From NCBI RefSeq assembly GCF_029167105.1, contig NZ_JARFML010000016.1, positions 62,001-126,000 on the forward strand: DNA of 64,000 bases. The letters run 5' to 3'. Within the stretch, counting starts at the first letter, position 1. The number at the start of each line of letters is the position of its first letter. The notes under the pieces are model-generated. The model was not told where the DNA came from. It searched no databases and worked only from the letters and a program-made list of their open reading frames with translations. The DNA comes from Bradyrhizobium yuanmingense. GTDB lineage: Bacteria > Pseudomonadota > Alphaproteobacteria > Rhizobiales > Xanthobacteraceae. Shown in pieces: positions 9,263 to 17,615 of the stretch. The position numbers and the translations under genes were made by a program.

Positions 9263-9309
9263 TCTGCTGAACCTCGCGCCGTCCCGGCTTTGATGAATTT
9301 CCGTTAACC

Positions 9310-9330
9310 TCGTGCAGACGATCTGCACGA
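9310..9330. promoter_or_regulatory. short perfect palindrome after ruvB
   Basis: TCGTGCAG and CTGCACGA face each other across a 5-base centre, between the ruvB stop and the metallophosphoesterase start. There is no T-tract, so a classical terminator is not obvious; it could be an operator or a transcript hairpin. Confidence 0.4.
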
Positions 9331-9391
9331 ACGCACCCCAATTCCGCTCCAATCGGATATCATCAAGACGCCGCATCATCATCGGGCTTCC

Positions 9392-10312
9392 ATGATCACG
9401 CGCCGTCATCTCATCCGTTCCATCGGCGGTCTGTCCGCCCTCGGCGTCTCGACCGCCGCCTACGGTGTCGGTGTCGAGCCGGTGCTGCGCCTCCGCGTCA
9501 CGCGCTATCATCCGATGCCGCGGCAGTGGCCGGCGGATTTTCCGCTGAAGATTGCCGCCATCGCTGACATCCATGCCTGCGATCCCTGGATGTCGCTGGA
9601 GCGCATCGAGGACATCGTCGACCGGACCAACGCGCTCAACGCCGATCTCATCGTGCTGCTCGGCGACTATGTCGCCGGCCTTCACCATGTCACGCGCTTC
9701 ATTCCGTCGAGCGAATGGGCGAGGGTGCTGGCGCGCCTGAAGGCGCCGCTCGGCGTCCATGCCGTCATGGGCAATCACGATTATTGGGACGACAGGACCG
9801 TGCAGCGGGCCGGGCACGGACCGACCATCGCGCATCGGGCGCTGGAGGCGGCCGGCATCCCCGTCTACGAGAACGATGCTGTGCGCCTCACCAAGGACGG
9901 ACGTCCGTTCTGGCTTGCCGGTCTCGGCGATCAGCTCGCCTTCCTGCCGGCGCGGCGCTTCCGGAACGTGGTGCGCTTCGGTGCCGACGATCTCAATGCT
10001 ACGCTGGCGAAGATCACTGACGATGCGCCGATCATCCTGCTCGCGCACGAGCCCAACATTGCGCCGCTCGTGCCCGCGCGCGTCGCGCTGCAATTGTCCG
10101 GCCATACCCATGGCGGCCAGGTCCGCCTGCTCGGCTGGTCGCCGGCCGTCGCGCCCAAGAACGGCCTGCGGCTCGCCTATGGCCACTTCCGCCTGAAATG
10201 CGATCTCATTGTTTCCGGCGGCCTCGGTTGCAGCATCATGCCGCTCCGCGTCGGCGTGCCGCCCGAGATCGTCGAGGTGACGCTGGGAAGGTCAGGGCTG
10301 GTTGTGTCCTAA
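9392..10312 (+). CDS. Tat-exported metallophosphoesterase
   Basis: A 306-aa calcineurin-fold phosphoesterase. The N-terminus M-I-T-R-R-H-L-I-R plus a hydrophobic run looks like a twin-arginine signal or anchor. Metal-binding motifs appear in order: A-D-I-H (D-x-H), L-L-G-D-Y, G-N-H-D-Y-W, L-L-A-H-E-P, and S-G-H-T-H-G-G-Q. This is the YkuE-like branch, whose known members act on lipid or nucleotide phosphoesters at the membrane surface; the substrate here is unknown. It sits 129 bp after ruvB and about 70 bp before ybgC, all on the plus strand. Confidence 0.9.
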   Translation: MITRRHLIRSIGGLSALGVSTAAYGVGVEPVLRLRVTRYHPMPRQWPADFPLKIAAIADIHACDPWMSLERIEDIVDRTNALNADLIVLLGDYVAGLHHVTRFIPSSEWARVLARLKAPLGVHAVMGNHDYWDDRTVQRAGHGPTIAHRALEAAGIPVYENDAVRLTKDGRPFWLAGLGDQLAFLPARRFRNVVRFGADDLNATLAKITDDAPIILLAHEPNIAPLVPARVALQLSGHTHGGQVRLLGWSPAVAPKNGLRLAYGHFRLKCDLIVSGGLGCSIMPLRVGVPPEIVEVTLGRSGLVVS

Positions 10313-10380
10313 CACGCTTGCGCGTCCGGCTGTTTTTGCGCAAAACGTGCCGGTTACCGACCAGCGAAGAGGCTCGCGAC

Positions 10381-10830
10381 GTGACAGCTCATCTCGACGG
10401 CGAGATCCGCGACGGCCGCCACCACATGCAGGTCCGGGTCTACTACGAGGACACGGACTTTTCCGGCATCGTCTATCATGCCAATTACCTGCGCTACATG
10501 GAGCGCGGACGCACCAATCATCTCAGGCTGATGGGTGCCGAGCAGCAGGTGCTGTTCGAGCAGACCGAGACAGAGGGCGCGGGCTTCGCCTTCGTGGTGC
10601 GTTCGATGCATCTGGACTTCCTTAAGCCCGCGCGGATGGATGACGTGCTCGACGTCGTGACCTGGCCGGTCGCGGTGAAAGGGGCGTCCATCATGCTGGC
10701 GCAGGAGGTGCGGCGCGGTGACGACGTGCTGGTGAAAGCCGAGGTCCGCGTCGCCTTCATCAGCGGCGGCCGCGCCCAGCCGATCCCGAAATCGATCCGC
10801 CAGCTGATGAAGGCCGATCTGGTTTCGTGA
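10381..10830 (+). CDS. ybgC: acyl-CoA thioesterase YbgC (Tol-Pal associated)
   Basis: A 149-aa hot-dog fold thioesterase. A GTG at 10381 with an upstream A-G-A-G-G-rich stretch gives M-T-A-H-L-D-G, a length that fits the family; the longer upstream frame overlaps the preceding gene and is not conserved. The active-site motif Y-Y-E-D-T-D-F-S-G-I-V-Y-H-A-N-Y-L is intact, with the catalytic Asp and the following His. YbgC hydrolyses acyl-CoA or acyl-ACP and is usually encoded just before tolQ; here tolQ does not follow, and two hairpins and an NTF2-like gene come next. Confidence 0.92.
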   Translation: MTAHLDGEIRDGRHHMQVRVYYEDTDFSGIVYHANYLRYMERGRTNHLRLMGAEQQVLFEQTETEGAGFAFVVRSMHLDFLKPARMDDVLDVVTWPVAVKGASIMLAQEVRRGDDVLVKAEVRVAFISGGRAQPIPKSIRQLMKADLVS

Positions 10831-10834
10831 TCGT

Positions 10835-10891
10835 TCGATAGCGGATGGCCTATCGACTCCACCAATCGGGCCGATACATTCACGGCCCGAT
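10835..10891 (+). terminator. two consecutive hairpins after ybgC
   Basis: Two perfect stem-loops lie in the 78-bp gap before the next gene. The first pairs TCGATAG (10835-10841) with CTATCGA (10850-10856). The second pairs ATCGGGCCG (10865-10873) with CGGCCCGAT (10883-10891). No U-run follows, so this may be a Rho-assisted terminator, an RNA stabiliser or an attenuator for the downstream gene. Confidence 0.45.
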
Positions 10892-10908
10892 CAACCGATG
10901 AGGCCATC

Positions 10909-11376
10909 ATGTCGCGCCCGCCGCTTCCACCCTTCACCCGCGAGACCGCTGCGCAAAAGGCCCGTATGGCCGAGGACGCCTGGAATTCACGCGATCCGGT
11001 CCGCGTGTCGCTCGCCTATACCGAGGACAGCCGCTGGCGCAACCGTTCGGAAGTTTTTCAGGGCCGTGAGGCCATCATCGCCTTCCTCACCCGCAAATGG
11101 GAGAAGGAGCAGGATTACCGCCTGATCAAGGATCTCTGGGCCTTCGACGGCAACCGGATCGCGGTGCGCTTCCAGTACGAGTGGCACGATGCCGGCGGCC
11201 AGTGGTATCGCTCCTACGGCAACGAGCAATGGGAGTTCGACGAGCACGGCCTGATGAAGCGGCGCGAGGCCTCGATTAACGACATCGCCATCGCGGAAAA
11301 GGACCGCCGCTTCCACTGGGCGGCGCCGGGCCCGCGGCCGGCTGATGTGCCGGGGCTGGGGAGCGAACCGTTCTGA
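10909..11376 (+). CDS. NTF2-like protein (DUF1348)
   Basis: A 155-aa cytoplasmic protein of the nuclear transport factor 2/SnoaL-like fold, DUF1348 branch. Visible features are the N-terminal helix with W-N-S-R-D-P, then Y-T-E-D-S-R-W-R-N-R, G-R-E-A-I-I-A-F-L-T-R-K-W, and R-F-Q-Y-E-W-H-D followed by W-Y-R-S-Y-G-N-E-Q-W-E-F. These small proteins are common in soil bacteria; no reaction is established. The gene stands alone, between two hairpins and a repeat-rich stretch. Confidence 0.85.
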   Translation: MSRPPLPPFTRETAAQKARMAEDAWNSRDPVRVSLAYTEDSRWRNRSEVFQGREAIIAFLTRKWEKEQDYRLIKDLWAFDGNRIAVRFQYEWHDAGGQWYRSYGNEQWEFDEHGLMKRREASINDIAIAEKDRRFHWAAPGPRPADVPGLGSEPF

Positions 11377-11382
11377 ACTGCT

Positions 11383-11533
11383 TCCTCTCCCTCTCCCCGT
11401 TCTTACGGGGAGAGGGTTGGGGTGAGGGGCTGCCTCAGCAGATTCGGTGACAGCTGGACTCGCGGAGAATTCCTCTCACCCGGATTGCATCTTGGATGCA
11501 ATCGGACCTCTCCCCGCAAGCGGGGCGAGGTGA
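11383..11533. repeat. composite palindromic intergenic repeat
   Basis: Three stem-loops are packed into 150 bp between convergent genes: CCCTCTCCCC/GGGGAGAGGG (11389-11416), GATTGCATC/GATGCAATC (11483-11503) and a CTCCCCGC/GCGGGG hairpin at about 11510-11530. A related CCCCTCTC/GAGAGGGG hairpin recurs at 58096. This looks like a dispersed repeat of the type abundant in Bradyrhizobium, and it may also end transcription from both sides. Confidence 0.65.
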
Positions 11534-11535
11534 AA

Positions 11536-12240
11536 TCACCGTCTCGTCAGAAACCGCGCAATCGCCCCGCCGAGCTTCGCATTATCCATCGGCTCCGCCA
11601 GCGACGCTCGTGCCGTCGCGACAACTTCATCAGGCGCCTTGCCGTCACGCAGATCGCAGCACACTTGCGCAAACCCCACGTCGAATTCCGGATGGGGCTG
11701 CACGGTCAACGTTGCGCCGTTGGCATAGAGCAGGCCGGCATGCGGGGTGAAGTCGGACGAGAGGATGGTCAGCGCATCGCTTGGCGGCTCGATCACCTGG
11801 TCCTGATGCGAGGCGGCGATTGCGACCGCTTCACCGTCGATGACGCCGTTCTCCGGCAGCACCTGATAGACATGCCGGCCGATGCCCCAGCCATGCTCCG
11901 ATTTGCGCACGGTGCCGCCGAGCGCCTGCGCAATCAGCTGGTGGCCGAAGCAGACGCCGACCATCGGCGTCTTGTTGGCGTAAGCGGTCCGCACGAAATC
12001 TTCCAGCGGCGCGATCCAGTCGAGCCTGTCATAGACCCCGACCGCCGCGCCGGTGATCAGGACGGCCTCGAGCTTGCTCGGATCGGGAAGCGCATCGCCG
12101 TTGGGAATGCTGACGACCTCGATCGTCGCCGCCGGCTCCTCGGCGCGGATCATGCGCGCGAACATGTCCGGAAATGAACCGTGGCGCTCGCGGTATTTTT
12201 GCGGCACCGCTCCGGTCTCGATGATGGTGATGCGCGCCAT
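11536..12240 (-). CDS. class I glutamine amidotransferase
   Basis: A 234-aa protein starting at the ATG at 12240 (M-A-R-I-T-I-I-E-T-G). It carries the class I amidotransferase triad: Cys97 in G-V-C-F-G-H-Q, and His and Glu in Q-P-H-P-E-F. The length suggests a stand-alone GATase like the GMP synthase-like or gamma-glutamyl hydrolase (PuuD/YfeJ) groups. It follows the LysR gene by 28 bp on the same strand and is probably co-transcribed with it. In this setting of amide and polyamine-type genes, hydrolysis of a gamma-glutamyl amide is plausible, but that is inference. Confidence 0.85.
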   Translation of the reverse strand: MARITIIETGAVPQKYRERHGSFPDMFARMIRAEEPAATIEVVSIPNGDALPDPSKLEAVLITGAAVGVYDRLDWIAPLEDFVRTAYANKTPMVGVCFGHQLIAQALGGTVRKSEHGWGIGRHVYQVLPENGVIDGEAVAIAASHQDQVIEPPSDALTILSSDFTPHAGLLYANGATLTVQPHPEFDVGFAQVCCDLRDGKAPDEVVATARASLAEPMDNAKLGGAIARFLTRR

Positions 12241-12268
12241 GGGCCTCCCGGTCAAAAGGTTGCGAAGC

Positions 12269-13195
12269 TCAGCCGCTTTCTGCCCCATGTTGCTGGTGCG
12301 GCGCTGTGCGCTCGAGCAGAGCGCTCTCCTTGCGGATCTCGTTGAGAAAGGCCTTGGCCAGACGCGACAGTGGCTCGGCTTCCGACCATAGCATATAGGC
12401 GACCGCCTGCGTCGTCGGCGTGAACGGACGGACGACGAGGCCGCTGCCGCCGTTCTGCCGCGGCGAGAAGGGATCGACCACCGCCGCACCGACGCCGGCG
12501 GCGGCCAGCACGCAGGCCGTGTTGCAGTAGCGCACCTCGACCGTCGGCTGGAACGGCGCGCCGGCACGGGCAAAGCTGTCGCGCACGGCTTCGCCGAGCC
12601 GCGTGCCGCGTTCGAGCCCGATGAAGGGCAGGCCGGAGAGATCAGCGGCGGAGATCACCGGTCGTTCTGCGAGCGGATGCTGCGGCGGCAGCACGCAGAC
12701 CATCTCGCCGGTGTGCACCACCTCGTGCGCGATCCCGGGATGATGCGTCAATCCGAGCGCGAAGCCGAGCTCGGCGACGCGGCTCAGCACACCCTCGATG
12801 ATGCCCTCATAGCGCCGTACGTCGAAGAACACCCGCGTCTCCGGGCGGCGGCGCAGGAAGCCCGAGAGCGCGGACGGAATGATGCTGTAGGCGAGCGGCG
12901 GCGTCGCCACGATGGCGAGATGCCCGGCGCGGTTCTCGCGCAAATCGCGCATGCGGTTCTCGAGCTTGGCGTGCAGCGCAAAGATTGCCTCGCTCTCCTT
13001 GTAGAGCGCCATCGCTTCGGCGGTTGGAAACAGCCGGTTGTTGACACGCTCGAACAGCGCAAAGCCCGCCTGCGCCTCCATCGTCTTCAGCGCGTTGCTG
13101 ACCGCCGGCTGCGACAGCGCCAGCTCGTCCGCCGCCGCCACCGTGGTGCGGTGGCGGATCACGGCGCGCAGGATCTCGAGCTGACGCAGGTTCAT
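12269..13195 (-). CDS. LysR family transcriptional regulator
   Basis: A 308-aa LysR protein from the ATG at 13195 (M-N-L-R-Q-L-E-I-L). The N-terminal winged helix-turn-helix (about 1-60) contains A-A-D-E-L-A-L-S-Q-P-A-V-S-N-A-L. The rest is the periplasmic-binding-protein-like effector domain. It is divergent from the N-carbamoyl amino acid hydrolase gene, with a 151-bp spacer that probably holds its operator, and it leads the amidotransferase gene. Typical LysR logic predicts that it controls the divergent hydrolase and ABC importer operon. Confidence 0.9.
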   Translation of the reverse strand: MNLRQLEILRAVIRHRTTVAAADELALSQPAVSNALKTMEAQAGFALFERVNNRLFPTAEAMALYKESEAIFALHAKLENRMRDLRENRAGHLAIVATPPLAYSIIPSALSGFLRRRPETRVFFDVRRYEGIIEGVLSRVAELGFALGLTHHPGIAHEVVHTGEMVCVLPPQHPLAERPVISAADLSGLPFIGLERGTRLGEAVRDSFARAGAPFQPTVEVRYCNTACVLAAAGVGAAVVDPFSPRQNGGSGLVVRPFTPTTQAVAYMLWSEAEPLSRLAKAFLNEIRKESALLERTAPHQQHGAESG

Positions 13196-13336
13196 ATCAC
13201 TGCCGATTATAGTCAGGGCCAAAACATCATAGCAACGCGAATTGATTTTGCAGCAGTGCTTGTCCGTAATAGCCGCGGATTTGCACGTCGCATCAAAGGG
13301 TTCGTTCGCCCATTGAGGCAGCAACGCGCACAGATT

Positions 13337-13349
13337 GGAGGCAATCTTG
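13337..13349 (+). promoter_or_regulatory. Shine-Dalgarno site and TTG start of the carbamoylase gene
   Basis: GGAGG at 13337-13341 is followed after five bases by TTG at 13347. This spacing favours the TTG at 13347 over the in-frame TTG at 13335, which lies inside the ribosome binding site region. Confidence 0.6.
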
Positions 13350-14303
13350 GTTCGTGTCCTTCGCGCCGCCGCCGCTCAGATGGGGCCGACGCAAAAAGCC
13401 GATACGCGCGAGCACACGTTGTCGCGGATGCTCGACATGCTGGAGGAGGCGGCCGGTCGGGGTGCGAGCCTCGTGGTGTTTCCGGAGCTCGCCTTCACCA
13501 CTTTCTTCCCGCGCTGGCTGCTCGAAGGCGAGGCCCTCGACGGGTATTTCGAGCGCAGCATGCCGAACCCCGCGGTGGCAAAGCTGTTCGATCGCGCACG
13601 TGCGCTCCGCGTCGGCTTTTATGTCGGCTATGCCGAGCTGACGCCGGAGGGCCGGCGCTACAATTGCTCCATCCTGGTCGATCGCGACGGCGAGGTTCTC
13701 GGCCGCTATCGCAAGGTGCACCTGCCGGGCTCGGTCGAGCCGCGTCCGGGCGCGCGCTACCAGCAACTCGAGAAGCGCTACTTCGAATATGGCGACCTCG
13801 GCTTTCCCGCCTTCCGCGCCGGCTCGTCATGGGCCCATGCCATCATGGGCATGATGATCTGCAACGATCGGCGCTGGCCGGAATCCTGGCGCGTGCTCGG
13901 TCTGCAAGGCGTCGAGCTCGTCTGCATCGGCTACAATTCGGCGGCCTATGATCCCAACGGCGGCACGACCGAAGACGGAGCCTTGCGCACCTTCCACTCG
14001 ACGCTGGTGACGCAGGCCAACGCCTACATGAACGCGACCTGGGCGATTTCGGTGGCGAAGGCGGGCGAGGAGGACGGCTCCGGCCTGATCGGCGGCTCCT
14101 GCATCGTCGATCCCAATGGCCGCATCGTCGCGCAGGCGCAGACGCTGGCCGACGAGGTGATCGTCGCCGACCTCGATCTCGACCTCTGCCGCCAGGGCAA
14201 GGACAAGATGTTCAACTTCGCCGCCCACCGGCGGCCCGAGCAATACAGGGTGATCACCGAGCGTGCCGGCATCATCGAGCCGGCCGTTCTCGACGCGGAT
14301 TGA
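13347..14303 (+). CDS. N-carbamoyl-D-amino acid hydrolase
   Basis: A 318-aa member of the nitrilase superfamily that closely follows the known D-carbamoylase pattern. The catalytic triad is complete: Glu47 in F-P-E-L-A-F, Lys123 in Y-R-K-V-H-L-P-G, and Cys172 in I-C-N-D-R-R-W-P-E, the last motif being characteristic of D-carbamoylases. It converts N-carbamoyl-D-amino acids to D-amino acid, CO2 and ammonia in the cytoplasm. A hydantoinase usually makes the substrate, but none is adjacent; the hydantoinase A/B genes at 42.7 kb are of a different type. The gene leads an operon with an amino acid ABC importer starting 37 bp downstream. Confidence 0.9.
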   Translation: MVRVLRAAAAQMGPTQKADTREHTLSRMLDMLEEAAGRGASLVVFPELAFTTFFPRWLLEGEALDGYFERSMPNPAVAKLFDRARALRVGFYVGYAELTPEGRRYNCSILVDRDGEVLGRYRKVHLPGSVEPRPGARYQQLEKRYFEYGDLGFPAFRAGSSWAHAIMGMMICNDRRWPESWRVLGLQGVELVCIGYNSAAYDPNGGTTEDGALRTFHSTLVTQANAYMNATWAISVAKAGEEDGSGLIGGSCIVDPNGRIVAQAQTLADEVIVADLDLDLCRQGKDKMFNFAAHRRPEQYRVITERAGIIEPAVLDAD

Positions 14304-14340
14304 TCAACGGCCGGTCGCGGCGTTGGCAAAAGGAGCTGAC

Positions 14341-15168
14341 ATGACACGCCTCTCGTATTTGCTTACCTGCGCAGCGCTGGCCGCTGTGACGTCGGCGCGA
14401 GCCGCCGAGCTGCCGGCGGAGATCAAGCAGGCCGGCACGCTGAAGCTGACAGTCAATTCCACCTACGCGCCGATGGAATATCGCGACCCCGCAACCAACG
14501 AGCTGGTTGGGCTCGACATCGATCTGGCGAAGGAGCTCGCCAAGCGGCTCGGAGGGCTGAAGATCGTCTGGAGCGAGACGCCGTTCGCCGAGCTGATCCC
14601 GTCGCTCACGACCAAGCGGGCCGACTTCATCATTTCCGGCATCTCCGATCGTGCCTCGCGGCGTGAGACCGCCGATTTCGTCGATTACCTCGCGACCGGC
14701 CCGCAGTTCTTCGTGATGGCGGAGAGCGTAGCCAAGGACGCCACCGATCTCTGCGGCAGGAAGGTCGGCACCACTCGCAGCACCAGCTTCCCGGTCGAGA
14801 TCGAGAAGTGGAGCAAGCAAAATTGCGAGCCGGCCGGCAAGCCCGCGATCCAGTACGTTCCGGGCGAGAATTCCATCGACGTCCGCAACCAGCTCAAGCA
14901 GGGCCGCATCGACGCTGCCGTGCAGGGCAGCGAGACGTTGCCTTATGCGCAGCAACAGGAGCCCGGCAAATACCGTGTCGTCGGCGAGCCCTTTGCCAGG
15001 GGCTATCAGGGCATCATGTTCCGCAAGGACGATGCGGCCTTGCGCGAGGTCGTGACGGAGAAGCTCGCGGCGATGATCGCTGACGGCTCGTACAAGGCCA
15101 TTCTCGACAAATGGGGCTTGGGGACCAATGCAGTCGCCCAGCCCATGCTGAACGCGGCGCCGCAATGA
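14341..15168 (+). CDS. polar amino acid ABC transporter, substrate-binding protein
   Basis: A 275-aa periplasmic binding protein (SBP family 3) starting at the ATG at 14341 with a signal peptide ending near A-R-A-A-E-L-P. Landmarks are P-M-E-Y-R-D-P-A-T-N-E-L-V-G-L-D-I-D-L-A and the S-G-I-S-D-R-A-S-R-R-E motif. It is paralogous to the binding protein at 16800: the two share the P-M-E-x-R-D-P-A-T-N segment and F-V-D-Y-L-x-x-G-P-Q-F-F-V. Its stop overlaps the permease start (ATGA). It probably captures the substrate or product of the adjacent carbamoylase. Confidence 0.9.
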   Translation: MTRLSYLLTCAALAAVTSARAAELPAEIKQAGTLKLTVNSTYAPMEYRDPATNELVGLDIDLAKELAKRLGGLKIVWSETPFAELIPSLTTKRADFIISGISDRASRRETADFVDYLATGPQFFVMAESVAKDATDLCGRKVGTTRSTSFPVEIEKWSKQNCEPAGKPAIQYVPGENSIDVRNQLKQGRIDAAVQGSETLPYAQQQEPGKYRVVGEPFARGYQGIMFRKDDAALREVVTEKLAAMIADGSYKAILDKWGLGTNAVAQPMLNAAPQ

Positions 15169-16022
15169 AGCCGGCGCCGGCACTCGCGCAAGGATTTCCC
15201 GATCTGTCGGGACTGCGGATCGCGCGCGAGCCGCACTGGTTCCGCTGGATCAGCGCGGCCCTGATCCTTCTCGTGCTGGCGGCGATCGCGCGCGCCTTTG
15301 CGAATGGCCAGATCGAATGGTCCTATGTCAGCCGTTTCCTGACCGCAAAGGTCATACTCGAAGGCATCGTCAACACCATGGTGATGGCGGTGCTGGCGAT
15401 GATGCTCGGCATCTTTCTCGGCATCGTCGTCGCGATCATGCGGCTGTCGGCCAATCCGGTGCTGAAGTCGGTCGCCGCCGGCTACACTTGGCTGTTCCGC
15501 GGCACGCCGCTGATCCTGCAGCTGCTGCTGTGGTTCAACCTCGCGCTGGTGTTTCCGACCATCGGTATTCCCGGTCTGTGGTCCGCGCGCGCCGTCGACG
15601 TCATGACGCCGTTCCTTGCCGCGCTGCTCGGGCTTGGTATCAACCAGGGCGCCTACACCTCCGAAGTGATGCGCGCCGGCATGTTGTCGGTCGATATCGG
15701 GCAATATGAGGCGGCGCAGGCGATCGGCATGGGACGACTGCGCGCGCTGCGCCGCATCGTGCTGCCGCAGGCGATGCGCGTGGTGATCCCGCCGCTCGGC
15801 AACGAGTTCATCGGCATGGTGAAGGCGACCTCGCTCGCCAGCGTGATCCAGTATCCGGAGCTGCTGCACAATGCCGAGAACATCTACTACGCCAACTCCC
15901 GCGTCATCGAGCTCTTGATCGTCGCCGGGCTCTGGTACCTGCTCGCGGTCTCGATCCTGACACCGCTCCAGATGTTGCTCGAACGCCGCTTTGCGCGCGG
16001 CACATTGCGGCTGGCGCGATGA
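15165..16022 (+). CDS. polar amino acid ABC transporter, permease
   Basis: A 285-aa inner-membrane permease of the HisMQ type. After a cytoplasmic N-terminus, a membrane segment lies at about 25-45, followed by the family's N-T-M-V-M-A-V-L region and the loop Y-T-S-E-V-M-R-A-G, then E-A-A-Q-A-I-G-M, the contact with the ATPase. Only one permease gene is present, so it probably forms a homodimer. It overlaps both neighbours by 4 bp (ATGA at 15165 and at 16019), which points to tight translational coupling. Confidence 0.92.
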   Translation: MKPAPALAQGFPDLSGLRIAREPHWFRWISAALILLVLAAIARAFANGQIEWSYVSRFLTAKVILEGIVNTMVMAVLAMMLGIFLGIVVAIMRLSANPVLKSVAAGYTWLFRGTPLILQLLLWFNLALVFPTIGIPGLWSARAVDVMTPFLAALLGLGINQGAYTSEVMRAGMLSVDIGQYEAAQAIGMGRLRALRRIVLPQAMRVVIPPLGNEFIGMVKATSLASVIQYPELLHNAENIYYANSRVIELLIVAGLWYLLAVSILTPLQMLLERRFARGTLRLAR

Positions 16023-16783
16023 CAAAGCCGCTCGTCGCGATCCGCTCCGTAGCCAAGAACTTTGGAGAGTTTCAAGCTCTCAGGAACGTCTCGCTCGACG
16101 TCTGGCCCGGCGAGGTGATGTGCCTGATCGGCGCCTCGGGTTCCGGCAAGACCACACTGCTCCGCTGCATCAATCAGCTCGCCACGATCGATGCCGGCGG
16201 CATCTGGCTCGACGGCGAGCTGCTCGGGGTGCGCGAGCAAGGCGGAAAACTCCATCGCCTGAGCGAGCGCGAGATCGGGCGGCAGCGGCTCAAGACCGGC
16301 ATGGTGTTCCAGCGCTTCAACCTGTTCCCGCACAAGACCGCACTGGAGAACATCACGGAAGGTCCGACCCAGGTGCAGGGGCGCAAGCCGGACGAGGTGC
16401 GCACTGAAGCGACCGAACTGGTACGCCGCGTCGGGCTGGCGGCCAAGGCGGATTCCTATCCGGCGCAGCTCTCCGGCGGCCAGCAGCAGCGCGTCGCGAT
16501 CGCGCGGGCGCTGGCCATGAAGCCGATGCTGATGCTGTTCGACGAGCCCACCAGCGCGCTCGATCCCGAGCTCGTCGGCGAGGTGCTCGCGGTGATGAAG
16601 GAGCTGGCGCGAAGCGGCATGACCATGATGGTGGTGACGCACGAGCTCGGCTTCGCCCGCGAGGTCGCCGACCGCGTCGTCTACATGGACCAGGGTGCGA
16701 TCGTCGAGCAGGGCCGCGCCTCCGACGTGTTGGGCGCACCGCGCGAGGAGCGCACCAAGGCATTTCTTTCGGCAGTGATCTGA
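16019..16783 (+). CDS. polar amino acid ABC transporter, ATP-binding protein
   Basis: A 254-aa ABC ATPase of the GlnQ/HisP type. Walker A is G-A-S-G-S-G-K-T (38-45), the signature is L-S-G-G-Q-Q-Q-R, Walker B is L-M-L-F-D-E-P-T-S-A-L-D-P, and the switch His lies in V-V-T-H-E. It powers the permease encoded just upstream. The second binding protein gene begins 16 bp after its stop, so one permease/ATPase pair is served by two receptors. Confidence 0.94.
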   Translation: MTKPLVAIRSVAKNFGEFQALRNVSLDVWPGEVMCLIGASGSGKTTLLRCINQLATIDAGGIWLDGELLGVREQGGKLHRLSEREIGRQRLKTGMVFQRFNLFPHKTALENITEGPTQVQGRKPDEVRTEATELVRRVGLAAKADSYPAQLSGGQQQRVAIARALAMKPMLMLFDEPTSALDPELVGEVLAVMKELARSGMTMMVVTHELGFAREVADRVVYMDQGAIVEQGRASDVLGAPREERTKAFLSAVI

Positions 16784-16799
16784 CATTGGGGGTATGGAG

Positions 16800-17615
16800 A
16801 TGAAGAGATTTTTGCTTGCGGCGGCGTTCCTTGGCGCCATGAGCGCGTCGGCGACGGCGGCTGAATTGCCGCCTGACATCGCCAAGCGCGGCAGCCTCAA
16901 AGTGGCGATCGTGCCGAACTATCCGCCGATGGAGTTCCGCGATCCCGCCACCAACGCGCTTTCCGGTTTCGACGTCGATCTCGGCGAGGCCATCGGCCGC
17001 AAGCTCGGCCTCAAGATGGAATGGACCGAGACCAGCTTTGCCGAGTTCATGCCCTCGATCTCGACGGGGCGGGTGGACGCCATCCTGTCCGGCTTCACCG
17101 ACTATGCGAGCCGGCACGAGGTCGCGACCTTCGTGGATTATTTGCGCAGCGGCCCGCAGTTCTTCGTGCATGCGTCGCGCAAGGCGGAATTCAAGGATGC
17201 GACGTCACTGTGCGGCAAGAAGGTCGGATCCAGCCGCCGCACCATGTTCCCGGCGCAGATTGCGGCCTGGAGCGAGAAGAACTGCGGCAGCAATCCGATC
17301 CAGGTCGTCGGCACCGACGGCTCGGCGGATGCGCGCACCCAGCTGCGGCAGGGCCGCATCGATGCCGCCGCCCAGGGTAACGAGACGCTGCCCTACATCA
17401 TGGACCTCGAGCCCAACACCTATGCGACCGTGGGCGAGCCCATCGCACAGCAATTCACCGGCATTGCTCTGCCGGTGAAGGAGAAGGCATTGCAGCAGGC
17501 AATGCTGGAAGCCGTCGACGCGCTGATCGCGGACGGCACCTACAAGACGCTGCTGGCGAAGTGGAAATTGAGCGACAACGCAATCGAGAAGGCGACCATC
17601 AATGCTGGACAGTAA
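16800..17615 (+). CDS. second polar amino acid substrate-binding protein
   Basis: A 271-aa SBP family 3 protein. Two ATG codons compete (16794 and 16800); the GGGGG run at 16788-16792 is well spaced only for 16800, giving M-K-R-F-L-L-A-A and a clean signal peptide ending A-T-A-A-E-L-P. It parallels the receptor at 14341 over its whole length (P-M-E-F-R-D-P-A-T-N-A-L, S-G-F-T-D-Y-A-S-R), so the pair arose by duplication. Its end overlaps the start of the deacetylase-fold gene by 14 bp. Confidence 0.9.
   Translation: MKRFLLAAAFLGAMSASATAAELPPDIAKRGSLKVAIVPNYPPMEFRDPATNALSGFDVDLGEAIGRKLGLKMEWTETSFAEFMPSISTGRVDAILSGFTDYASRHEVATFVDYLRSGPQFFVHASRKAEFKDATSLCGKKVGSSRRTMFPAQIAAWSEKNCGSNPIQVVGTDGSADARTQLRQGRIDAAAQGNETLPYIMDLEPNTYATVGEPIAQQFTGIALPVKEKALQQAMLEAVDALIADGTYKTLLAKWKLSDNAIEKATINAGQ

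Noticed and set aside
8096..10186. A 696-codon minus-strand frame opposite ruvB and the phosphoesterase gene
   Set aside because: Shadow of conserved genes; its composition is not protein-like and it has no ribosome binding site.
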